Source of the DNA: DATMYQ01 sp035560935 | GTDB lineage: Bacteria > Bacillota > Negativicutes > Sporomusales > Sporomusaceae | DNA: 5,272 nt | Reading direction: 5' to 3' | NCBI GenBank assembly: GCA_035560935.1 | Contig: DATMYQ010000169.1 | Location: 1 to 5,272, forward strand | Part shown: in pieces, positions 1 through 5,272 of the stretch | Position numbering within the stretch: position 1 is the stretch's first letter | Layout: every line of letters starts with the position of its first letter | Notes under the pieces: generated by a model | Database searches by the model: none | What the model was told of the DNA's origin: nothing | What the model saw: only the letters and a program-made list of their open reading frames with translations | Made by a program: the position numbers and the translations under genes

Positions 1-73
1 AGACAGCCATAAAGTAGGACCAGCCCACGTTAAACTTAGCATCTTTTAATTCTTTGTCAAATCTGATCCGCAT
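1..73 (-). CDS. 5' end of an unidentified divergent gene (partial)
   Basis: Reading the minus strand from an ATG at 73-71 gives 24 codons that stay open to the window edge, beginning MRIRFDKELKDAKFNVGWSY and then FMAV. The start is preceded on that strand by AAGGTGA with about 10 bases of spacing, a plausible Shine-Dalgarno site. A GTG three codons upstream (82-80) is an alternative start. The charged N-terminus followed by an aromatic and hydrophobic stretch would fit a small membrane protein or a transporter N-terminus, but the fragment is too short to assign a family. It diverges from the TetR gene, with about 215 bp between the two starts. It could be a chance open frame, although its composition is protein-like. 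Confidence 0.4.
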   Translation of the reverse strand, partial: MRIRFDKELKDAKFNVGWSYFMAV

Positions 74-140
74 TGTGCACACGTCACCTTGCCAAAGGCT
101 ACTCTACTCTTTGCGAAAATTACGGATTATCGCCATTTGC

Positions 141-156
141 TCTGACCTAGCTCAGA
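141..156. repeat. 16-bp near-perfect palindrome in the divergent intergenic region
   Basis: TCTGACCTAGCTCAGA reads the same on both strands except for one mismatched pair (C at 146 opposite C at 151). It lies between the divergent gene fragment and the TetR promoter. It does not match the TGACTAAC-type operators at 218-252, so it may be a site for another dimeric regulator, or for the divergent gene. It could also be coincidence. No factor can be named. Confidence 0.35.
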
Positions 157-208
157 TTGACTGCTCTAACTGCTTGGAAATTCTTTTTCGTCACTTTACC
201 AAAGAGTA

Positions 209-244
209 TTGCTTTTATGACTAACAGGTCATAAAATGTGACTA
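209..244 (+). promoter_or_regulatory. Predicted sigma-A-type promoter of the TetR-ABC-M23 operon
   Basis: A -35-like TTGCTT (209-214, three of six consensus bases) stands 17 bp before a -10-like TAAAAT (232-237, five of six). This predicts transcription starting near 244 and an untranslated leader of about 44 bases before the GTG at 288. The -35 is weak. Support comes mainly from the optimal spacing and from the way two palindromic operators fit over the -35/-10 spacer and start point. It is the only convincing plus-strand promoter seen upstream of the operon. Confidence 0.5.
213..236. promoter_or_regulatory. Operator 1: inverted repeat overlapping the promoter
   Basis: Perfect 9-bp arms, TTTTATGAC (213-221) and GTCATAAAA (228-236), flank a 6-base centre. 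Its core TGACTAACAGGTCA (218-231) matches the second palindrome downstream at 12 of 14 positions. It covers the -35/-10 spacer and most of the -10 box, so a bound dimer would block RNA polymerase. It is most simply the binding site of the TetR-family protein encoded immediately downstream, giving autoregulation. The binder is inferred from position and symmetry. Confidence 0.65.
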
Positions 245-252
245 ACGAGTCA
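239..252. promoter_or_regulatory. Operator 2: second copy of the TGACTAAC palindrome
   Basis: TGACTAACGAGTCA has 5-bp arms TGACT and AGTCA around AACG. It lies 21 bp downstream of the matching core of operator 1, two turns of the helix, so two repressor dimers would sit on the same DNA face. It spans the predicted transcription start near 244. The common form of the two sites is TGACTAAC, two variable bases, then GTCA. Confidence 0.6.
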
Positions 253-287
253 TATATTTGATTATTAAAAAAGGACGGTGCTGCTTA

Positions 288-923
288 GTGCCCAAGAAAA
301 CATTTTTCAGACTTGATGAAGAAAAGCAGGAACGGGTGGTACGAGCGGCGATCAGCGAGTTTCATGCCAACGGTTTCACGAAAGCCAAGGTCGAAACCAT
401 CGCCGAAAATGCCGGGGTGGCCAAGGGCAGTATCTATCAATATTTCGAAAATAAAAAGGAACTCTTCATGCACTCGGTGACCTGGGCGATGGAATATTTC
501 ATGAGAGAGATCGACAAATATACGCCGCTGCAGGAGATGGATGTCTTTGACTATCTGCTCAAAGATGGGCGCAAACGTGTCGAATTGCTTAAACAAGAAA
601 CCACCCTGATGCTCTTCTTCCAAGACATCATGACCGGAAAATTCGGCAGCCTGACTAAAACCATCAACGATGAGCTCTGGAAAATCGGGGATAAATATAT
701 CCTGCAGCTTATCGCTGTCGGCAAACAAAAAGGAACGCTTCGGACTGACCTGAATGATTTAATCCTCGCGCTCTACTACAAGGGAGTTACCAGCCAGTTT
801 GATGACTATGTCTTCAGGATCATAACCGAAAATAATTTTGAACTAAGTGATTCGGTCTATCAGGAAATTGAAGCCACCATCAACCAAGTGATCGAGTTAT
901 TAAAAAACGGAATGGGGCGGTAA
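288..923 (+). CDS. TetR/AcrR-family transcriptional regulator
   Basis: A 211-residue protein of usual TetR-family length. Residues about 12-60 form the DNA-binding domain: helix 1 (EKQERVVRAAISEF), the HANGF turn, helix 2 (KVETIAENAGV) and the recognition helix in AKGSIYQYFENKKELF, matching the family pattern. The rest is a helical ligand and dimerisation domain of unknown specificity. GTG at 288 is preferred because the family's N-terminus begins right after it, with AAGGA about 12 bases upstream. A TTG at 258 would add ten non-family residues, lacks a ribosome site and lies close to the predicted transcript start. The stop is 2 bp from the ABC gene. Two matching palindromes over the promoter imply autorepression and control of the transporter and peptidase. 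The family call is firm; the ligand is unknown. Confidence 0.93.
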   Translation: MPKKTFFRLDEEKQERVVRAAISEFHANGFTKAKVETIAENAGVAKGSIYQYFENKKELFMHSVTWAMEYFMREIDKYTPLQEMDVFDYLLKDGRKRVELLKQETTLMLFFQDIMTGKFGSLTKTINDELWKIGDKYILQLIAVGKQKGTLRTDLNDLILALYYKGVTSQFDDYVFRIITENNFELSDSVYQEIEATINQVIELLKNGMGR

Positions 924-925
924 GT

Positions 926-1624
926 ATGTTTATTACGGTTAAAAACCTGAAAAAGAGCTATAACGCGGGTGAGAACAAAAGTGAGGTACTCAAGGGAGTA
1001 AGCCTGATCCTGGAAAAAGGGCAAACCGGCGTGATCCTCGGCCCCTCCGGCTCAGGTAAGTCCACCCTGATGAACATGATCGGCGGCGTTGACCGCGTGG
1101 ACAGCGGCAGTATCCAGGTCGACGGCCTGGAGCTTAGCACTCTTGATGATGCCCAGCTGGCGGAGTATCGCCGGGATTCCGTCGGTTTTATCTTCCAGTT
1201 TTACAATCTCGTACCCAATCTCACAGTCGCGGAAAATATCGAGGTAGTTTCCAACATCGCTAAAACCCCGCTGGACATAGATACAGTGCTGAAAGCGGTT
1301 GGCCTGGCAGGGAAACAAAGGAGTTTCCCCAGAGAGCTTTCCGGCGGAGAGCAGCAGCGGGTCGCTATCGCCCGGGCGATTGTCAAGAACCCCAAGCTGC
1401 TTTTGTGTGATGAGCCAACCGGCGCCTTGGATTATGAAACATCCCGCGGGGTCCTTACCCTTCTGCAAAACCTCAACGCCGAATTAGGCACAACTATTTT
1501 AATGATCACCCATAACACCGCCATCGGCGAAATGGCGAATGTCGTTTACAAGCTGCGCAGCGGCGAGATTGTGGAAACGATCCGGCATGAGGAAACGATT
1601 TCGGCGGAAAGGATTGAGTGGTAA
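926..1624 (+). CDS. ABC transporter ATP-binding protein, MacB/LolD/FtsE type
   Basis: A complete 232-residue cytoplasmic ATPase that powers the permease encoded next. All catalytic motifs are present: Walker A GPSGSGKST (39-47), Q-loop Gln91 in FIFQFYNLVPNLTVAENI, signature LSGGEQQR (138-145), Walker B LLLCDEP (158-164) with catalytic Glu163, D-loop GALD (166-169) and switch His196. The QFYNLVPNLTVAEN and GEQQRVAIARAIVKNP segments are typical of the MacB/LolD/FtsE group that pairs with FtsX-like permeases. The length fits a stand-alone subunit. The ATG lies 2 bp after the TetR stop, with a G-rich ribosome site (GGGGCGG, 914-920). The stop overlaps the permease ATG by one base (TAATG), indicating translational coupling. 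It is not called ftsE, because the partner permease is far larger than FtsX. Confidence 0.95.
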   Translation: MFITVKNLKKSYNAGENKSEVLKGVSLILEKGQTGVILGPSGSGKSTLMNMIGGVDRVDSGSIQVDGLELSTLDDAQLAEYRRDSVGFIFQFYNLVPNLTVAENIEVVSNIAKTPLDIDTVLKAVGLAGKQRSFPRELSGGEQQRVAIARAIVKNPKLLLCDEPTGALDYETSRGVLTLLQNLNAELGTTILMITHNTAIGEMANVVYKLRSGEIVETIRHEETISAERIEW

Positions 1625-3864
1625 TGACGCTCTTGAGAAAAGCCATCCGGACCATGCTGGAGCAAAAACCCCGCTACATCGGCTCTATACTTTTACTCAT
1701 GATCAGCAGTATGATGTTCGTTATGCTGAATACAACCTCGCTCAATTTGAACCATACCTTCAGCGCATTTTCCCAGCGCAATATGCTGTCCGACGCGGAG
1801 TTTTCGGTCAATGGCAAACTTGATCCTGCGGCCTTGGGCAACAAGTTTGCCGCGCAGGTTGAGCTGGGCGGCACGGCCGATTGCCAAGTGGAGCCCGGTC
1901 AAACTCTGCGAGTGTTCAGTCTGATGGATGAGGTCAATATTCCGGCCGCTGCAGCGGGGAACTTGCCGGGCACTTCGGAAATCACCCTCGACCGCTTGTT
2001 TGCCGAGACCAACGGCTACGCCATCGGCGACACCATCACGGTGGCGGACAAGGAATTCACCGTTTCCGGCTATAGTTTTCTGCCTAATTTTATCTACGTG
2101 GTCAAGTCCAAAGAAGAGATCATGAACGACCCCAAGACCTTCGGTGCGGGTGTTGTCAGCAAAGCGGATTTCGAAACCTTGCCGGATCAGAACAAGGTTT
2201 ATGCTATCCGTTTTGACCAACGAGAAACTATCCAAGCGCAGGAAGCAGCCGTCAAAAACGCGCTGCGTTCACAAGGTATTAACATCATCAACTGGCAGAG
2301 TACGGAAAAGAAAGTCAATGTCTCCTATGTGCCCATGGAAATCAGCGTATTGTCCATCATGAGCGCCGCTGTGCCCCTGGCCATGCTAGGGCTCTCCTGT
2401 GTTTTGCTCGGGATGCTGATGTGGCGGATGATCCAGAGCGAATCCGTCATGATCGGGACATTTTACGCCCAAGGTTACCGAAAACGGGAATTGCTCCGCC
2501 ATTATCTGACCTTCCCGCTTTTGGTGTCCGTGATCGGCTCGGCGGCAGGCTCATTATTAGGTCTGCTGCTGATGAACAGTGTCTTTAAGTTTATGCTGAC
2601 GGCCTTTCCCATGCCGGTTTATGAAACCATCTCTAATCCCTGGCTGATTGTTTTTGCGGTTCTGCTGCCGGTGCTCATTCTTTGCGGCGTCACCTGGGGA
2701 ATTACTAATAAGATCCTGAAAACCCCGCCGGCCATCCTTATGAAAGGCGGGGAAGCCAAAGCCAAGACGAATTTCATCGAGCGGCATCTGCGCCTTGACC
2801 GCTTAAAATTCAACACCAAATTCCAAATCCGGGAACAAGTCCGCAGCTTATCCCGAACCTTCTTCCTGCTCTTGGGGATTGTCGTCGCCACGATACTCAT
2901 GCTCTACGGCTTGACCATGAAAAGCTCGGTTGACTATATGCTCAACGAGGGGATCAAGGAATTGTACAACCTGAAGTACGAATATGTTTTCGCCTCGGAG
3001 AAAACCGGGCCAGCGCCGGCAGGAACTGAACCGTTCGGCGCAGCCTATGTGAGCCTGAGCGGCAATGAGGATCTAAGCTTTTATGTGACCGGAGTTCTGC
3101 CGAACACCGACAAGATCAAACTTAAAGACACCTCCGGACAGCCCTTCAAACCGGAACAGACCACAATTACGGCTCCCCTGGCGCAAAAGCTGAATGTGAA
3201 GGCAGGCAGCAGCCTGACGATGTTCGACACGGATAATGGTCAGGAGCATACCTTTAAAATTGAAAAGATAGCCGATACCTATGCCGGGGATTTCCTGTTT
3301 ATGCCTCTCGCTCAATTCAACTCAGAGTTTGAGCGGCCGACGGACGCTTATATCGGAATCTGGAGCGACCAGCCGAGGACCTTTGCTCAGGGCGAGCTTC
3401 GCAGCACCAAATCCATCGACGCCATTGTCACGGGTTTCGGCATCTTGCTTGATCAAATGGCCCCGATGATTTACGGCCTGATTGCTACCGCCTTTATCGT
3501 TGGTTTGCTGATCATCTATATTGTCACCGGCCTGGTGGTTGACGAAAGCCGAACCAGCATCTCGCTGATGAAGGTTTTCGGCTATCGAAAAAAAGAAATT
3601 GGCAAACTGATCCTGGGCAGCAATACCCTGATCGTCGTCGCGGGCTATCTGCTCGGTATTCCCGCTTTGCTGGGAACCGTGGGAGCGCTGTACGGATCAC
3701 TGACTGACAGCCTGCAGATCGTACTGCCAGTTAAGCTTAACGTCTGGTATATGCTCCTGGGTTTTGTGATGGTGCTGGTTACCTATGAGTTGGCCAAATT
3801 GCTCTGCCGGAAAAAACTGGCGCGTATCCCCATGAGCGAAGCCTTAAAGGCTGGGACGGAATAA
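1624..3864 (+). CDS. ABC transporter permease with two FtsX-like domains
   Basis: A 746-residue membrane protein with about eight predicted transmembrane helices, near residues 20-38, 242-268, 296-319, 339-361, 411-431, 614-640, 664-692 and 705-727. Two large extracytoplasmic domains (about 39-241 and 432-613) follow helices 1 and 5. The two halves repeat the same plan: AQGYRKRELLRHYL (282-295) matches VFGYRKKEIGKLIL (651-664) in the cytoplasmic coupling region, and PPAILMKGG (368-376) matches IPMSEALKAG (735-744) after each domain. This is the tandem FtsX/DUF214 architecture of LolCE-like and peptide-resistance permeases, which transmit motion across the membrane. ATG at 1624 is preferred: AAAGGA (1608-1613) lies 10 bases upstream, whereas the in-frame GTG at 1618 would leave only 4. 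It couples to the ATPase. The substrate is unknown. Confidence 0.92.
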   Translation: MTLLRKAIRTMLEQKPRYIGSILLLMISSMMFVMLNTTSLNLNHTFSAFSQRNMLSDAEFSVNGKLDPAALGNKFAAQVELGGTADCQVEPGQTLRVFSLMDEVNIPAAAAGNLPGTSEITLDRLFAETNGYAIGDTITVADKEFTVSGYSFLPNFIYVVKSKEEIMNDPKTFGAGVVSKADFETLPDQNKVYAIRFDQRETIQAQEAAVKNALRSQGINIINWQSTEKKVNVSYVPMEISVLSIMSAAVPLAMLGLSCVLLGMLMWRMIQSESVMIGTFYAQGYRKRELLRHYLTFPLLVSVIGSAAGSLLGLLLMNSVFKFMLTAFPMPVYETISNPWLIVFAVLLPVLILCGVTWGITNKILKTPPAILMKGGEAKAKTNFIERHLRLDRLKFNTKFQIREQVRSLSRTFFLLLGIVVATILMLYGLTMKSSVDYMLNEGIKELYNLKYEYVFASEKTGPAPAGTEPFGAAYVSLSGNEDLSFYVTGVLPNTDKIKLKDTSGQPFKPEQTTITAPLAQKLNVKAGSSLTMFDTDNGQEHTFKIEKIADTYAGDFLFMPLAQFNSEFERPTDAYIGIWSDQPRTFAQGELRSTKSIDAIVTGFGILLDQMAPMIYGLIATAFIVGLLIIYIVTGLVVDESRTSISLMKVFGYRKKEIGKLILGSNTLIVVAGYLLGIPALLGTVGALYGSLTDSLQIVLPVKLNVWYMLLGFVMVLVTYELAKLLCRKKLARIPMSEALKAGTE

Positions 3865-3892
3865 AGAATTATCCTATTCAAAGTAAGCAACT

Positions 3893-3898
3893 GGGAGG
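3893..3898 (+). promoter_or_regulatory. Strong Shine-Dalgarno site for the M23 peptidase
   Basis: GGGAGG sits 5 bases before the ATG at 3904, within the 39-bp gap after the permease stop. It is the strongest ribosome-binding site in the operon. It suggests that the peptidase is translated independently rather than by coupling, perhaps at a different ratio to the transporter. Confidence 0.7.
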
Positions 3899-3903
3899 TT
3901 TAT

Positions 3904-4776
3904 ATGAATCGAATTGTCGCTATATCCAGCAAACTAAAATATGTAGGTCTTTTAGGCCTGCCGATGTTCTTTTCGGATACGCTAATCTGGAAATATTTAT
4001 GGTTGTTCTGGCTGTTTGCTTTTGTGGAAATTTTTACCTCCTTCTCAATTTTTGTGCAGGCCTTACAGCAGTTGATTGCCATACCATATATCTATCTTTC
4101 CCACGGGTTCCGGCTGCCGGATCAAAATAACTATCAACCTGCAGTACGCTATTCCCTGCCATTCAGCGGGCAATGGACGGCGGTCAACGGCGGCCCCGAC
4201 AAGAAAACCTCTCATTCCTGGAGCGTTTTGACCCAGCGCTACGCCTATGACTTTTTGATCTTGGCTGACAACGGTCAAAGCTGTTCCGGCAACAAAACCC
4301 TTTTGCCGAACTACTATTGCTACGGCAGGGAAGTCTTGGCCCCGGCTGACGGAGTTGTTGTGGAGGCAATAGACAAATACCCTGATTCCCGCACCTATGG
4401 CAACGGTTCCGTAGACCGTGCCGCCAAAGACATTGGCGGCAATTACATCGTAATCAGGCACGCTGCAAAAGAGTACAGCTTTATCGCTCACCTTTTGCCC
4501 CAAAGTATTAAGGTCAAGGCGGGCCAGCAGGTAAAGCGCGGCGAACCCATGGCGCAATGCGGCAACTCCGGCAATACTACAGAGCCGCATATCCATTTTC
4601 AAATTCAGGATGGCAAAAGCTTCCTTGCCTCGGCAGGACTGCCCATTTCCTTTGAGGGAATTGAGACAAAGCCCGCTAAAAACTATGCCAAATTTGATCC
4701 GCGCCCAGTATATGAGCAAAAGGAAAGAGCTGCGTCAACGATTCAACGCGGCTCTTGCGTAGGGAATATGGAATAA
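3904..4776 (+). CDS. Membrane-anchored M23 (LytM-type) metallopeptidase
   Basis: A 290-residue protein. A hydrophobic N-terminus (about 13-66, strongest at 31-50, rich in Trp and Phe) should anchor it in the membrane. Residues about 85-235 form an M23 zinc peptidase domain: REVLAPADGVVVEA (142-155), GGNYIVIRH (178-186), AHLLPQSIKVKAGQQVKRGE (195-214), GNSGNTTEPHIHFQI (220-234). Asp116, His196, His229 and His231 are likely zinc or catalytic residues. M23 enzymes cut peptide bonds in peptidoglycan or peptides, here presumably outside the membrane. The usual H-x3-D ligand pair reads R112-Y-A-Y-D116, with His104 (HSWSVLTQRYAYD) a possible substitute. Cys127 and Cys139 could form a disulfide. It is the last gene of the operon, 39 bp after the permease. 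The fold is firm; activity and topology are uncertain. Confidence 0.88.
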   Translation: MNRIVAISSKLKYVGLLGLPMFFSDTLIWKYLWLFWLFAFVEIFTSFSIFVQALQQLIAIPYIYLSHGFRLPDQNNYQPAVRYSLPFSGQWTAVNGGPDKKTSHSWSVLTQRYAYDFLILADNGQSCSGNKTLLPNYYCYGREVLAPADGVVVEAIDKYPDSRTYGNGSVDRAAKDIGGNYIVIRHAAKEYSFIAHLLPQSIKVKAGQQVKRGEPMAQCGNSGNTTEPHIHFQIQDGKSFLASAGLPISFEGIETKPAKNYAKFDPRPVYEQKERAASTIQRGSCVGNME

Positions 4777-4798
4777 GAAAAGCACTCTGTCTTTCCCA

Positions 4799-4815
4799 TT
4801 AACGGGTTCCGTTAA
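4799..4815 (+). other. Short stem-loop after the M23 gene
   Basis: Perfect 7-bp arms TTAACGG (4799-4805) and CCGTTAA (4809-4815) flank a 3-base loop, starting 23 bases after the peptidase stop. No T-run follows, so it is not a classical terminator. It may protect the 3' end of the transcript, or be incidental. Confidence 0.45.
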
Positions 4816-4853
4816 GAGGTTCAAAAGTTAAATTCAATCAAAATTCATACCCA

Positions 4854-4885
4854 GAAAAGAGGCAAATTCACATTTGCCTCTTTTC
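4854..4885. terminator. Rho-independent terminator of the operon (probably bidirectional)
   Basis: A perfect 14-bp inverted repeat, GAAAAGAGGCAAAT (4854-4867) and ATTTGCCTCTTTTC (4872-4885), encloses the 4-base loop TCAC. The GAGGC/GCCTC core is bordered by an A-tract on one side and a T-tract on the other, so it could stop transcription in either direction. It lies 77 bp after the peptidase stop with no gene between, and is the clearest end of the four-gene transcript. Confidence 0.85.
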
Positions 4886-4935
4886 ATATGCCTGCAAGAA
4901 GTTTTAGGCATTATTAAGGCTTGAAATTGTCTTAA

Positions 4936-5121
4936 TTCTCATCGAATTCAGTGTGGACCAGTTGTGAATCGAATGTGATTTCTACCGTTTTGAAGTTTCA
5001 AATCATGCTTAGATGGCTTTGCTGGGAAACGAAAGTAAATGGAAAATCAGCGACCCCAGCACAACGATTGGGTATTGCTGACAGAGTGTACACCTACAGG
5101 GATATTATCTATTTTCGATAG
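4936..5121 (+). pseudogene. Probable C-terminal remnant of a DDE transposase
   Basis: An open frame runs from just after a TAA at 4933-4935 to a TAG at 5119-5121, giving 61 residues. It has no credible ribosome-binding site; internal ATGs such as 5005 are unsupported. The last part reads ETKVNGKSATPAQRLGIADR, then VYTYRDIIYFR and the stop. The TPAQRLGIADRVYTYRDI segment resembles the common ending of insertion-sequence transposases (TPA-x-x-x-GL-x-D followed by an aromatic-rich tail). The DDE catalytic core is absent, so this would be a dead fragment. The first half (4936-5010) is not recognisable and may not be transposase. The resemblance is from memory of the family, so the call is moderate. 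Confidence 0.45.
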
Positions 5122-5126
5122 GACAG

Positions 5127-5155
5127 AAAATAACCACTAAGTTAGTGGTCATTTT
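5127..5155 (+). terminator. Hairpin with terminator-like form after the transposase remnant
   Basis: ACCACT (5133-5138) pairs with AGTGGT (5144-5149) around AAGTT. The stem extends outward across one mismatch through AAAAT (5127-5131) and ATTTT (5151-5155). It begins 5 bases after the TAG at 5121. The A-tract/T-tract borders make it a plausible weak terminator of the former transposase gene, or part of an element end. Confidence 0.5.
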
Positions 5156-5230
5156 GTATCTAAAATGGCTGAAAAATGCCGCTTTAGACAATCGTAATCG
5201 CAGGGTTGTTTCGTTTTTTGGTTATAAACC
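5156..5230. other. AT-rich stretch without identified gene
   Basis: This stretch holds no open frame of note on either strand. It contains T-rich runs (for example GTTTCGTTTTTTGG) and a TATAAA at 5223-5228, but no matching -35 at a normal distance. The TATAAA is also too close to the following ribosome site to serve a normal leader. No promoter is called. Confidence 0.4.
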
Positions 5231-5247
5231 AGGAGGCTTTGCCACGA

Positions 5248-5272
5248 ATGACTAAGCCTAAGAGTATTTCTT
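5248..5272 (+). CDS. Possible 5' end of a further gene (partial)
   Basis: A clear AGGAGG (5231-5236) is followed 11 bases later by ATG at 5248. The frame stays open for eight codons, MTKPKSIS, to the window edge. The spacing is somewhat long and the peptide too short to identify. It is reported because a consensus ribosome-binding site in an otherwise gene-poor stretch is suggestive. Confidence 0.35.

Noticed and set aside
258..287. Upstream TTG start that would extend the TetR protein by ten residues
   Set aside because: It has no ribosome-binding site and sits about 14 bases after the predicted transcription start. The added residues (MIIKKGRCCL) do not fit the family N-terminus, whereas GTG at 288 gives a normal one.
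1052..1468. Long antisense open frame over the ABC ATPase, and similar frames over the other genes
   Set aside because: It overlaps a clearly conserved gene, encodes no recognisable domain, has no ribosome site, and is the expected by-product of codon bias in the sense gene.
1618..1623. GTG start for the permease, two codons upstream
   Set aside because: The AAAGGA ribosome site would be only 4 bases away, versus 10 for the ATG at 1624, and the TAATG overlap at 1622-1626 is a common coupled-start arrangement.
926..3864. Assignment of the pair as ftsE/ftsX or macB
   Set aside because: The ATPase is of that broad group, but FtsX is about 300 residues with four helices, and MacB is a fused ATPase-permease. 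The 746-residue double-FtsX permease fits neither, so no symbol is given.
4799..4815. Stem-loop considered as the operon terminator
   Set aside because: It has no T-tract after the stem. The perfect hairpin at 4854-4885 is a much better terminator.
4886..5160. A complete small insertion sequence or MITE with terminal inverted repeats
   Set aside because: No matching terminal inverted repeats or target-site duplication could be found by eye around the transposase-like tail, so only a remnant is called.
4777..5272. RNA gene, riboswitch or CRISPR array in the downstream non-coding region
   Set aside because: No tRNA-like cloverleaf, no conserved riboswitch or T-box motif, and no regularly spaced repeats are visible. 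The hairpins present are simple terminator-like or short inverted repeats.

Overview
The window looks like chromosomal DNA of a spore-former-type Firmicute, most likely a clostridial relative such as Desulfitobacterium or Desulfosporosinus. This is inferred from protein style, strong Shine-Dalgarno sites and near-even base composition in the genes; no database was searched. Most of it is one compact plus-strand operon of four genes. It is flanked by more AT-rich DNA holding a divergent gene fragment on the left and an apparent transposase remnant on the right.

Left edge (1-287): the first 73 bases are the start of an unidentified minus-strand gene that runs off the window. The divergent intergenic region carries a 16-bp near-palindrome (141-156). 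It also holds a compact promoter/operator with two related palindromes, TGACTAACAGGTCA and TGACTAACGAGTCA, set 21 bp apart. The first covers the spacer and -10 box of a plausible promoter and the second covers its predicted start point. This is the layout expected of an autoregulated TetR-family operon.

Operon (288-4776): a TetR/AcrR-family repressor (288-923), a MacB/LolD/FtsE-type ABC ATPase (926-1624), a two-repeat FtsX-like permease of 746 residues (1624-3864) and a membrane-anchored M23 (LytM-type) metallopeptidase (3904-4776). Spacing is 2 bp, then a 1-nt TAATG overlap, then 39 bp ahead of a strong GGGAGG site. The ATPase and permease form a type VII (mechanotransmission-type) ABC complex, a class that does not usually carry solutes through a membrane channel. 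The co-encoded M23 enzyme suggests either an FtsEX-hydrolase-like cell-wall machine or an envelope defence/lipoprotein-handling system, switched on when the repressor binds a ligand. That functional link is inference.

Right edge (4777-5272): a stem-loop sits just after the peptidase, followed by a perfect 14-bp-stem terminator (4854-4885) that probably ends the operon. Beyond it is an open frame ending at 5121 whose tail resembles the C-terminus of DDE transposases. A second hairpin follows, and then a Shine-Dalgarno/ATG pair that may begin another gene at the window edge. No RNA gene, CRISPR array or complete insertion sequence was found.
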